This document shows positions 55,360-63,348 of a DNA stretch of 64,000 bases, piece by piece. Location: contig JAREWP010000093.1 of assembly GCA_029001845.1 (NCBI GenBank), forward strand, positions 1-64,000. The letters are read 5' to 3'. The DNA is from Candidatus Magnetocorallium paracelense (GTDB taxonomy: Bacteria > Nitrospirota > Thermodesulfovibrionia > Thermodesulfovibrionales > Magnetobacteriaceae). The stretch's first letter is position 1; each line of letters opens with the position of its first letter. The notes below the pieces were generated by a model, which was given only the letters and a program-made list of their open reading frames with translations, was not told where the DNA came from and made no database searches. The translations under genes and the position numbers were made by a program.

Positions 55360-55645
55360 CAGAGATATTGGATTGGAAATATTAGAGGGACTAAAGGAAA
55401 TAAAGGATTTTAAAAATGGAAAAACCCATTTAAAAACAATACATCTGTCCGACCCTTTGCCTCCAAGGAGGATCAGGGAAAAGCTCAATTTGACGCAGGC
55501 AGCGTTCGCGGACCTGATGGGGGTAAGCGTAAGAACACTCCAGGATTGGGAGCAGGGAAGAAGGATACCCAAAGGGTCGGCAAGGTCGCTGTTAAGGATC
55601 GCTGAACAAAATCCTAAAGCCTTTTTATCCTTTTCAGAAAGATAA
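55352..55645 (+). CDS. HTH antitoxin of the RelE/HigB pair
   Basis: This 97-residue protein has a C-terminal HTH_3/XRE domain (IREKLNLTQAAFADLMGVSV, RTLQDWEQGRRIPKGSARSL), as in NadS/HigA antitoxins. The N-terminal arm (LEGLKEIKDFKNGKTHLKTI) should contact the toxin. It overlaps the toxin gene and presumably represses the pair by binding upstream of 55048, where AT-rich sequence with TTTGTACGG repeats is present. Confidence 0.9.
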   Translation: MADRDIGLEILEGLKEIKDFKNGKTHLKTIHLSDPLPPRRIREKLNLTQAAFADLMGVSVRTLQDWEQGRRIPKGSARSLLRIAEQNPKAFLSFSER

Positions 55646-55724
55646 ACATAGAGGAAGTCAGTAAGCTGTTTGAAGCTTATAGACAGTGGACTATTACCAT
55701 TCTTCTTTAAACTTAGTAAATTAG

Positions 55725-55886
55725 ACCTCAAAAAGCTGATAGTGTCATGTCAAGCCTGATCTGTCATTTCGACCAAAGGGAGAAATCTTCACCGGTCGTA
55801 TTGATCCGAAGGGTGAAGATTTCTCTCTCCGCTCCGCTACGTTCGAAATGACAAATTATTTACCTCAGCTTTTTGAGAACTTACCA
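55725..55886. mobile_element. CTCAAAAAGTTGAGG-family MITE, copy 2
   Basis: ACCTCAAAAAGCTGAT at the left is matched by CTCAGCTTTTTGAGAACTTA at the right. The core has TGTCATTTCGACCAAAGGGA (55772) against ACGTTCGAAATGACA (55853), the same nested palindrome as the 54.6-kb copy. No gene is present. It lies just downstream of the RelE/HTH pair and could end its transcript. Confidence 0.7.
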
Positions 55887-56000
55887 GGCTATAAAGAAAA
55901 AAACTGATTATAACGGAATTTGAGGAGGCAGGTATTACAGCCCATAGGCATTAAGCTAAGGATTCATTCGTCTTAGAGTCGTACGAATTCATACACAACA

Positions 56001-56124
56001 AATCGTCATTCCCGCAATCCCTTAGGCGGGAATCCAGCGGTTTCTAATACCGTTCATTTTCATTACACGATTTCTTTTTACCGAACTCTGGATTCCTGCC
56101 TAAAAGAGTGCAGGAATGACGATT
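56001..56124. repeat. Long palindromic CGTCATTCCCGC element
   Basis: AAATCGTCATTCCCGCAATC, then CCTTAGGCGGGAATCCAG at the left, and the inverse CTGGATTCCTGCCTAAAAGA, then GCAGGAATGACGATTT at the right, form arms of about 37 bases with few mismatches. It is related to 29212-29313. No gene occurs between 55887 and 56239. Confidence 0.75.
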
Positions 56125-56239
56125 TCTCTCTCTTAAAACCATCGTGCTTTGGGACTACCCAATCCTTTGCTTAACTCCTGTACTGTTATGGCCCCTCCCC
56201 AAAATCCGTTATAATCAGAAAAAACGATGAGAGAAGGTT

Positions 56240-59218
56240 ATGACTGTTGAATTGAAAAACAAAGAGCTTAAAAAAATAACAATTTTTGTCTCCTCACCAG
56301 GGGATGTAGAGAATGAGCGGGCCAGAGTTAAAGAGGCAGCGGCCCGGCTAAACCGTATGATTAATAACAGCCTTGCTGTTGTCCTGGAGGTATTGGACTG
56401 GAAGACCCACATTGTACCCGATATGGGCAGGCCTCAGGGGGTTATCAATGATCAGTTAGGGGATTACGATATTTTTGTGGGCATATTGTGGAAGAGGTTC
56501 GGGACTCCCACGGGTAAGACAGAATCAGGGACAGAGGAAGAGTTTAACAATGCCTTTGAGAATTGGCGGAAACATGGCAGGCCCCGCATTCTGTTTTATT
56601 TTAATCAAACGCCTTATACGCCGAAAGATATGTCTGAAATGAAGCAATGGACTAAAGTAATGGAATTTAAAGAGAAGTTTTGGAAGGAACAAAAAGGTCT
56701 TGTCATGGAGTATGAGAATGCCGAGGCATTTTCAAACCTGCTTGGAGAACACCTGTTCAAGCTGCTGCAGGAATGGTTCCCGCCGAAATATGGCACAGAC
56801 CGTGCACCTATAACCGATTTTACAGCCTACCTGAAATATTTAAAACAGGAAACCATGCATATAGACATAAGAGGTCTGGTGACGGGAAAGGGAAAGATCC
56901 ATCAGTTTCCCATAGAGGAACTCTATATACCATTGCGTACCCGTTACGGATTAAGGCCGGCCAGTAATTTAGTAAAGGAAAGGTTTAATGAAGGGGATCA
57001 ATTGTTAGAGGAGGCGTTGAAAAGTGAAAAGCTGTTTATAAAGGGAGATCCCGGTTCAGGAAAGACGACATTCTTGAGGCTGATAGCGAATAAACTGTGC
57101 AGGAGACTGCTAGGGGATTCGACCGGTTCAATGGGCCTGTTTACCGAATATAATCCTTTGCCCTTATTAATAAGGCTAGGCTCTCTAAGTCGCTACATAA
57201 GCACTTGTAAAGACAGGCCTGGATTTCCCTGCCCTGTAGAAACAGACAGTCCGAAATGGCTGCTTCACTACCTTGAGGATTTGAGTGACGAGTTTAACTG
57301 GAAGGTAACAGGGGAGATGTTAGAAAAGGAGTTAAAGGAAGGACGCTGCCTGATAATGCTGGACGGACTGGACGAGGCCCCGGACCGGCATGTGCGGCTT
57401 TATTTGAGCCGATTGGCGGAGAATTTGTTAAGGGCCTGGCCGAAGTGCAGATTGGCGATGACAAGCAGACCGGCGGCTTTGGCGGATGGAGACGTAGCGC
57501 CCGGGGAATTTGAGATGGTGGAGATAGCGCCTTTAGATGGCAGAGGGAAAGAGGAGTTTTTGAATCGTTGGTGTGCGATCCTTTATGGAGAAGCACCGAA
57601 TAAAGGGAGGGAGTACAAAAAGGAGCTTAAAGAGGCGTTGGATCACAGACAGATAAGTATAATGGCAAAGACGCCGGTAATGCTAACGGCTCTGGCAGTG
57701 GTGCACTGGAATGAAAACAGGCTTCCGGAGCAGAGAGCGGAGCTGTACGAATCGGTATTGACGTGGCTGTTCAGGTCAAGGGAGGATAAGGAAGGGAGGA
57801 TAAAGGCGGAGAGGTGCAGAAAGCTGCTGCAGAAATTGGCTCTGGCCATGTTTACCCATGAAGGAGGGAGACAGAAACAGGTGGGGATAAGATGGGCGGG
57901 AGAGAGGATTGCCGGAGAGTTTAAGGAGGTTGTGGAAACAGAGAGGATAGAGAATGCGGAGGAATTTTTGCAAAGGGAGATGGTGGACAGTGGTGTAATA
58001 GTGGAGCGTGAATTAAGGGTGGAATTCTGGCACCTGAGTTTTCAGGAGTATCTGGCGGCCTATGAGATAGGAGGAATATCGGATGATAATCAGGAAAAGG
58101 TGTTGTTTCATGAAGAGAGCTTGTACAGGAGTGAGTGGAGAGAGGTGGTGATGCTGCTTGGAGGAGTGTTGTATAAGCAGGGGGACGAGAGGATCAATAA
58201 TCTTATAGACCGGATAATAGAGAGAGCGCCGAAGGAAAGGGGAAATGAAAAGCTGGCGGAGAAAGCGAAGGTCTGCGCGTTGCTGGGGGGAGTCGTACAA
58301 GATCTGTCGCCCTATAATTATGAGCCGTTGAATCCGGAATACAGGGAGATAATAAAGAGTGTAATGGGGATATTCGATAAAGAGGTGTTCAGGAGTATCC
58401 CGGTAAAGATAAGAGAGGAGGCTGCGGACGCGTTGGGGAGAGTGGGAGATCCGAGGTTTGACAGGGAGAAGGAGTTGTGGGTGAGGATACGGGGAGGGAA
58501 GTTTTGGATGGGGGCGCAGAGAGAAGATCCGAAGGGGAGGAATTATGATGGAGATGCTGATACAATTTGGGATGAATCACCGGTACACGAGGTGAGCTTA
58601 TCGGAGTATTGGATAGGGAAGTATCCGGTGACGGTGAATCAGTACAAAGGATTTATGGATGGAGGAGGTTATGAGGAGGAGAAGTACTGGAAATTCGGGG
58701 GATTTGGTGAGTACAAAGAACCGGAAAATTGGCAGGAGCAATTAGGGCATCCCACAAGACCGGTGGTAAGTGTAAGCTGGTATGAGGCAAAGGCATACGC
58801 GGAATGGGCAGGGAAACGTTTGGCGACAGAGGCGGAGTGGGAGAGAGCGGCGCGGGGGCCAGGAGAGGAGTACAGGAAATGGCCGTGGGGAGACAAAGAG
58901 CCCGATAAGGAGACAATGAACTATGGTGGAAATGTGGGACATGCAACACCGGTGGAAATATTTCCGGAAAGCATTTCCCCGGAGGGAGTGATAGACATGG
59001 CGGGAAATGTGTGGGAGTGGGTAGAGGATTGCTACGGAGATTACCAATCGGGTAGTACAGTTGATCCTATCGGTCCTGAAGAGGGCTCGTTCCGTGTTAT
59101 TCGCGGTGGCGGCTGGCTCTACGACGCGTCCTACTGCCGATCGGCGAATCGTAGCGGGGGCGAGCCCGGCGATCGGGACGGCTTTCTTGGGTTTCGCCTT
59201 GCCTTTTCGAGGTCTTAA
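56240..59218 (+). CDS. DUF4062-NACHT-FGE protein, likely DGR-diversified conflict/immune receptor
   Basis: This 992-residue protein has three parts. DUF4062 (about 12-120; ITIFVSSPGDVENERARVKE, DYDIFVGILWKRFG) is followed by an NACHT STAND ATPase with Walker A GDPGSGKTT from residue 269 and Walker B CLIMLDGLDEAPD near 371, plus helical winged-helix-like segments. From about 745 to the end lies an FGE-sulfatase (C-type-lectin-like) domain (IRGGKFWMGAQREDPKG, GNVWEWVEDCYGDY, GFRLAFSRS). NACHT proteins oligomerise on ligand sensing, and DUF4062 is a predicted signalling/effector partner. The terminal lectin fold ends in variable repeat 1. Residues 350-930 are encoded by purine-rich DNA unlike the neighbours; the variable repeat is abruptly GC-rich. 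Confidence 0.9.
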   Translation: MTVELKNKELKKITIFVSSPGDVENERARVKEAAARLNRMINNSLAVVLEVLDWKTHIVPDMGRPQGVINDQLGDYDIFVGILWKRFGTPTGKTESGTEEEFNNAFENWRKHGRPRILFYFNQTPYTPKDMSEMKQWTKVMEFKEKFWKEQKGLVMEYENAEAFSNLLGEHLFKLLQEWFPPKYGTDRAPITDFTAYLKYLKQETMHIDIRGLVTGKGKIHQFPIEELYIPLRTRYGLRPASNLVKERFNEGDQLLEEALKSEKLFIKGDPGSGKTTFLRLIANKLCRRLLGDSTGSMGLFTEYNPLPLLIRLGSLSRYISTCKDRPGFPCPVETDSPKWLLHYLEDLSDEFNWKVTGEMLEKELKEGRCLIMLDGLDEAPDRHVRLYLSRLAENLLRAWPKCRLAMTSRPAALADGDVAPGEFEMVEIAPLDGRGKEEFLNRWCAILYGEAPNKGREYKKELKEALDHRQISIMAKTPVMLTALAVVHWNENRLPEQRAELYESVLTWLFRSREDKEGRIKAERCRKLLQKLALAMFTHEGGRQKQVGIRWAGERIAGEFKEVVETERIENAEEFLQREMVDSGVIVERELRVEFWHLSFQEYLAAYEIGGISDDNQEKVLFHEESLYRSEWREVVMLLGGVLYKQGDERINNLIDRIIERAPKERGNEKLAEKAKVCALLGGVVQDLSPYNYEPLNPEYREIIKSVMGIFDKEVFRSIPVKIREEAADALGRVGDPRFDREKELWVRIRGGKFWMGAQREDPKGRNYDGDADTIWDESPVHEVSLSEYWIGKYPVTVNQYKGFMDGGGYEEEKYWKFGGFGEYKEPENWQEQLGHPTRPVVSVSWYEAKAYAEWAGKRLATEAEWERAARGPGEEYRKWPWGDKEPDKETMNYGGNVGHATPVEIFPESISPEGVIDMAGNVWEWVEDCYGDYQSGSTVDPIGPEEGSFRVIRGGGWLYDASYCRSANRSGGEPGDRDGFLGFRLAFSRS
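59084..59203 (+). repeat. DGR variable repeat 1 (VR1)
   Basis: This 120-bp GC-rich block codes for the last FGE strands (GSFRVIRGGGWLYDASYCRS, ANRSGGEPGDRDGFLGFRLA). It aligns with 61049-61169, with 19 substitutions; in every substituted column at least one of the two copies has adenine. The invariant 3' part TCTTGGGTTTCGCCTTGCC and about 60 bp beyond it are the likely IMH-type anchor. No template repeat was noticed in this window. Confidence 0.85.
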
Positions 59219-59324
59219 ACTTTGTCCTTTTAGACTTTTACCCTTTTAAATTTTTTTTGGAAAGCAAAATAGTTAATAAAGGCACGATGTGGAAAAAATT
59301 TTTTTTTGAAAGGTGTTATTGTTG

Positions 59325-59670
59325 ATGCTACAAATAAAGGTGTTTACATTGCGATTTAATGATGAGGCAGAGGGGTTTGATGATGAAGTTATCCGTGCCT
59401 TTTTAGCTGACAAAGCGATTCTTTCTCTAAACTCTCAATTCTTCGTAAGAGATAATGTGCCCTATTGGAGTGTCATTGCAGTATATAAGTCTTTTCCGGG
59501 TAAGGTAGATTCAGCTAATGTTCGAGAGAAACAATTTGAAGAAAAGAAAGACTATTACCGCTCTCTTCTAACTGAAGCAAGCACACCTTTGTTTAATCTG
59601 CTAAGAGAATGGCGGAATGAAAAAGCCAAAAAAGAGGGACTTCCGCCATATATCCTGTGCCTTTATCCCG
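59325..59670 (+). pseudogene. Truncated DGR-associated HRDC-type accessory protein
   Basis: From ATG 59325 (AAAGGTG upstream) the frame reads MLQIKVFTLRFNDEAEGFDD, then IRAFLADKAILSLNSQFFVR and LLREWRNEKAKKEGLPPYIL. This is the N-terminal beta domain and first helix of the HRDC-containing proteins often found beside DGR reverse transcriptases. After PPYILC the conserved HRDC helices are missing; the frame continues to 59864 as unrelated residues and overlaps the TIR gene. The break coincides with GC-rich DNA holding a hairpin (59700-59752). Recognition is from memory of the family, so moderate confidence. Confidence 0.6.
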
Positions 59671-59699
59671 CGCCGGGGCGCACCCGGACGAAGAGAGAC

Positions 59700-59752
59700 A
59701 GACCGCTGCGACCGGTAGGTCCTGCTGAAGGATTCGAAGGTGGCAGCGGTCT
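59700..59752. repeat. GC-rich stem-loop between HRDC relic and TIR gene
   Basis: AGACCGCTGC (59700-59709) pairs exactly with GCAGCGGTCT (59743-59752) around a 33-base loop. It could be a transcript hairpin or the scar of a deletion that removed the rest of the HRDC gene. Its position directly ahead of the TIR start at 59780 could also affect that gene's translation. Confidence 0.55.
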
Positions 59753-59779
59753 CATTTCTATACGAGGTTATCCCTTACC

Positions 59780-61258
59780 ATGGAAGATTTATTCGAATAC
59801 GATGTATTTTTATGTTTTGCCGGCAAGGATGAAGAGTTGGTTAAACCGCTTTGGCAGGAGATGAGTCTGAGCGGATTACGTGTATTCTGGTCCGATGAGA
59901 CACTAAAAGAAAATGTTGGCCAATCCTTTTTCGAAGTGATTCAGAGCGCCTTGGTGAAGAGCAGGCATTTTCTTTTGTTTTGCACGGACAAGGCCATGCT
60001 CTCCGAATGGGTAAGAATAGAATACGTAACATTTTTCAATGAATGCTACTTACCATCCAGGAGAAAACGAAGGCTGGTATTATTTAAAACAAAGGATTTT
60101 GATAAATCTTCTCTACCACCGTTTTTAAGGACCATACAATTAACAGAGTCATCGGAAGAGGTGATAAAAAACCTCGGCGGTGTTGATATCCTGATGTTGA
60201 AAAGGGAGAATAAAAGGCTCAATGAAAAAGTTAAGCTGGCTGAGGGAGAAATATTTGAATTAAAAGGAGAGATTACAAAGAGGACAAAGGCGTATAAAGC
60301 TCTGCAAGGACGTTTTAGAGACCATATATCCTTAAAAGAGCATGAGGAGAGATTGAAGGAAAGGGAAAGAGAGATATGGAAAAAGGTGGATTTGGTTGAA
60401 AAGCAGGATGTAGATATTCAATCAACAGGGTCTGAAATTAAAGCCGGGGCGATTTTAGAAAAAGAGATAAAAAAACAGGTTTTTACCTTTGCCTATATTC
60501 CCCCCGGTGAGTTCAATATGGGCAGCCCTTCCGATGAGCCCGGAAGAAGAAATGATGAAATCCTCCATAAGGTGACGTTGATAAAGGGTTTTTATATGCA
60601 GACAACGCAGGTGACACAGGGCCAGTGGAAGGCGGTAATGGGGGACAATCCTTCAAATTTTAAAGAGTGTGGAGATGATTGCCCCGTAGAGACGGTATCC
60701 TGGAATGACGTCAATGATTTTATAAAGAAGCTGAATGAATTGAATGGCAGTGACGGCAAATACAGACTTCCCACAGAGGCGGAATGGGAATACGCGGCCA
60801 GAGCCGGTACGGATACGCCCTTTGCCTTTGGAAAGTGTCTGTCCACAGATGACGCCAATTACAGTGGTAATCATCCTTTGGAAGGCTGTCCTAAAGGAGA
60901 GTATCGCAGGAAAACGATTCCTGTGGGAAGCTTAAAAGCAAACAATTGGGGGTTGTACGACATGCATGGGAATGTGTGGGAGTGGGTGGAGGATCGGTAT
61001 GGGGATTATCCCGCAGGCAGTGTAAGCGATCCTGTCGGGCCTGAATCGGGCTCGATCCGTGTTGTTCGCGGTGGCGGCTGGAACTACGACGCGTCCTGCT
61101 GCCGTTCGGCGTTTCGTGACGGGAACGTGCCCGGCATTCGGATCAACCTTTCTTGGGTTTCGCCTTGCCTTTTCGAGGTCTTAAACTTTGTCCTTTTAAA
61201 CTTTTACCCTTTTAAAATTTTTTTGGAAAGCAATATGGGCAACATCTCAAAAAGTTGA
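59780..61258 (+). CDS. TIR-coiled-coil-FGE protein with frameshifted DGR variable end
   Basis: The N-terminal TIR domain (about 5-130) opens with YDVFLCFAGKDEELV and has SEWVRIE with Glu81 at the NADase catalytic position. A long charged coiled coil (about 145-215) and an FGE/C-type-lectin domain from about 233 (FAYIPPGEFNMGSP, RLPTEAEWEYAARAG, GNVWEWVEDRYGDY) follow. The terminal variable repeat has an extra C near 61148. After RIN the frame shifts to SWVSPCLFEVLNF and runs to 61258, ending inside a MITE. Without the insertion the protein would end LGFRLAFSRS at 61184. The lectin core strand is therefore altered and the present protein is probably defective, unless this is a sequence error. 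Confidence 0.85.
   Translation: MEDLFEYDVFLCFAGKDEELVKPLWQEMSLSGLRVFWSDETLKENVGQSFFEVIQSALVKSRHFLLFCTDKAMLSEWVRIEYVTFFNECYLPSRRKRRLVLFKTKDFDKSSLPPFLRTIQLTESSEEVIKNLGGVDILMLKRENKRLNEKVKLAEGEIFELKGEITKRTKAYKALQGRFRDHISLKEHEERLKEREREIWKKVDLVEKQDVDIQSTGSEIKAGAILEKEIKKQVFTFAYIPPGEFNMGSPSDEPGRRNDEILHKVTLIKGFYMQTTQVTQGQWKAVMGDNPSNFKECGDDCPVETVSWNDVNDFIKKLNELNGSDGKYRLPTEAEWEYAARAGTDTPFAFGKCLSTDDANYSGNHPLEGCPKGEYRRKTIPVGSLKANNWGLYDMHGNVWEWVEDRYGDYPAGSVSDPVGPESGSIRVVRGGGWNYDASCCRSAFRDGNVPGIRINLSWVSPCLFEVLNFVLLNFYPFKIFLESNMGNISKS
61049..61169 (+). repeat. DGR variable repeat 2 (VR2), with one-base insertion
   Basis: This 121-bp block is homologous to 59084-59203. It encodes SIRVVRGGGWNYDASCCRSA, FRDGNVPGIRIN, then the frameshift. 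Relative to VR1 it has 19 substitutions, each with adenine in one copy, and one inserted C at about 61148. Taking A wherever either copy has it gives an inferred template rich in AAC and AAT codons (W-N-Y, N-R-N-G-N, N-R-N-N), exactly what known template repeats look like. Confidence 0.85.
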
Positions 61259-61395
61259 GGTAATTCTCCCCCTCACCTCAATCCTCTCCCCCAGGGGAGA
61301 GGAGGTTTTAAAGAAAAAAGATCCCCTCTCCCCTGGGGGAGAGGGTTAGGGTGAAGGGGGTCTTTTTCAAAGACCTCAACTTTTTGAGAACTTAC
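61237..61395. mobile_element. MITE inserted downstream of VR2, with 6-bp target duplication
   Basis: CAATAT flanks the element on both sides (61231-61236 and 61396-61401). The uninterrupted arrangement is preserved downstream of VR1 (GGAAAGCAAAATAGTTAATA), which fixes the insertion point. The ends carry CTCAAAAAGTTGAGGT as inverted repeats, and the core has CCCTCTCCCCTGGGGGAGAG palindromes. It belongs to the family at 54635 and 55725. It supplies the present stop codon of the frameshifted TIR gene. Confidence 0.85.
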
Positions 61396-61481
61396 CAATA
61401 TAGTTGATAAAGGCGCGATGTGAAAAAAATTTTTTTTGTAAGGGCTCTACAGCTTTTCAGCTTAAAATGTTCGGAGGTAAG

Positions 61482-63254
61482 ATGGATAAATGGATAATAA
61501 AGACAATAGATGATGATATTTTTACAGATAGAGAGTACTGGCTTGATTTTCTATATAATTATCATATCCATGCAATAAAAAAGAGAGGGATGTCAGCAGC
61601 CTTTTTAGGGCTAAGACGATTGGGTAAGACGGAGCTGTTTAAAAGAGTCTATAATATGCTCTTTTTTAATCAAGATGATGTGATCCCGATCTTCTGGACT
61701 TATGAAAAGAAGAATCTGATTAATCCTGATTTCAGCAAGGATTATCTGGAAAATTTTTTGAAGCAATACTTTGCTTTTAAAAATAAAGATAAATATGAAG
61801 AGTTTCTGGATACCAGGTTCTCTGCCTTATTAGACTATGGCATGGAGAAGGGTTCTAAGGGTATAAAAACTCTTATCAGGCGGTTTGTCAATCAAATGAA
61901 AGAAGGTAATGAAAATAGCATGCTAACAATGGCGATAGAGGCCCCAAGGACAGTTACGGATTATGACGAAGAGCCCATGATCGTGTTGATTGATGAGTTT
62001 CAAGAGGGTTTCAGTATATATAACAGCGATGGTAAAAAGGCCAACTGCATCGGAAGCCACCAGGATGCTATTGACTCCCGTATATGCCCTCATATCATAA
62101 CAGGATCAACAATGACCCTTATCTTATATGATATTGTCAGAAAAGGACCTTTATTTGGCCGATTCAGTCCTGTATATATAAGGGGTATGGAGGAATATTT
62201 CGCCAAAGAGCTTGTTTATAAGTGGTGTAAGCGATATGAAATAGAGGTATGCCAGGAGATGGCCTCTGAGCTGGCTGTAAGATGTGGTGGAAATCCCTTT
62301 TATATTGAAGCTGTGGTCAAGCAGGCTCATATACAGGGTATCAATCTGGATAACCCGGAAGATCTGGATAAGGCCCATATAACAGACCTGACAAGGGGGA
62401 CGATATGGAGAGAGCTTGAGATTCAGGTCCAAAAGTTTATCAATCAATTAAATCGACAGGGGATCGGTAAACTGATTCTCTACCATGCAGCCAGGTATGA
62501 AACCATCAATTCTATGACCATCGAAAAGATCGCCGCTGAATTGAAGGTAAGCTTTAATGAGGTAAGGGAGATGCTCTCATTAATGGCAAGGGCGGACCTG
62601 TTGGAGGAGTCCGGCATTTGGGGGACCCTATTCTATAAGATACGTGACCCTATCATGAATGAATTTATACAGGTATGGTGTGAGATCGAGGTGGAAGGAA
62701 AGAAGGCGAATGAGGCAGCTTTCGATAAATTTGAAAAGTACAAGAAAAAGGCTGATCTACTGGATAGCTATATTGGTCAGTATAACTATTATAAGGGGAT
62801 TACTGTAGAGATATATATACTCTTTATGATGACGAAGTGGAATTTTAACGAGTTAGATGGTAATAGGTATTTTAATATTGATCAAAAGGTGATACTCCCT
62901 AAATTTTTATATGTAGACGGGTGTCATGTAAAGTATGAAGACATTGGAAAGGCTCAGGTAGATCTCATCGGGGCGAAGGACTTTGAGCAGTGGTTTGGAG
63001 AGTGTAAGTATTTAAAGGATCGGGTGGGTCTTGATATGGTAAAGGAGTTTGTCGAGAATAAGGCAGAGATTGCAAAGAAGGAGTTTAAGAGAGAAAATAC
63101 GGTGCTCTGGTTTTTTAGCAGGAGCGGCTTTACGCCTGAGGCTGAGTTATATATGAAAGATAGGGGTGTATTGTATACGAATGAAGAGCAGTTAAATGAG
63201 TTGCTCACCCTGTTTGAGGTGAATACGCTGCCAAAAGAATTGGGCAATTTTTAA
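61482..63254 (+). CDS. ATPase with C-terminal DUF234-like nuclease domain
   Basis: I choose ATG 61482, preceded by a perfect GGAGG; an in-frame start at 61404 lies in the VR-flanking repeat. The 590-residue protein has P-loop GLRRLGKTEL (about residue 43), Walker B MIVLIDEFQE (about 193), a winged-helix segment (about 345-395) and a C-terminal PD-(D/E)XK-like region with WFGECKYLKDRVGLDMVKEF (E-x-K). This matches the archaeal-type ATPase plus DUF234 plan. Members are common in accessory islands; function is poorly known. It follows the TIR gene but is separated by the MITE. Confidence 0.82.
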   Translation: MDKWIIKTIDDDIFTDREYWLDFLYNYHIHAIKKRGMSAAFLGLRRLGKTELFKRVYNMLFFNQDDVIPIFWTYEKKNLINPDFSKDYLENFLKQYFAFKNKDKYEEFLDTRFSALLDYGMEKGSKGIKTLIRRFVNQMKEGNENSMLTMAIEAPRTVTDYDEEPMIVLIDEFQEGFSIYNSDGKKANCIGSHQDAIDSRICPHIITGSTMTLILYDIVRKGPLFGRFSPVYIRGMEEYFAKELVYKWCKRYEIEVCQEMASELAVRCGGNPFYIEAVVKQAHIQGINLDNPEDLDKAHITDLTRGTIWRELEIQVQKFINQLNRQGIGKLILYHAARYETINSMTIEKIAAELKVSFNEVREMLSLMARADLLEESGIWGTLFYKIRDPIMNEFIQVWCEIEVEGKKANEAAFDKFEKYKKKADLLDSYIGQYNYYKGITVEIYILFMMTKWNFNELDGNRYFNIDQKVILPKFLYVDGCHVKYEDIGKAQVDLIGAKDFEQWFGECKYLKDRVGLDMVKEFVENKAEIAKKEFKRENTVLWFFSRSGFTPEAELYMKDRGVLYTNEEQLNELLTLFEVNTLPKELGNF

Positions 63255-63348
63255 GTGTCAGGTCTTTACATTTGACATGGTATCGCTAATAATCCCGGAA
63301 TATTAAAATTTTAACCTTTATACATATATATAAGGGAGGTCAATTTAA

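Noticed and set aside
58653-59047. Reverse proline- and serine-rich frames opposite the NACHT gene
   Set aside because: They are produced by the strong purine bias of the sense strand, which makes the antisense free of stop codons.
59325-59864. Complete 180-residue HRDC-like protein
   Set aside because: Family resemblance ends near residue 115; the rest is GC-rich, unlike the family, and overlaps the TIR gene start.
61240-61400. CRISPR-like or terminator array from repeated CCCTCTCCCC motifs
   Set aside because: The repeats are two arms of one palindrome inside a MITE with target duplication, not regularly spaced direct repeats.
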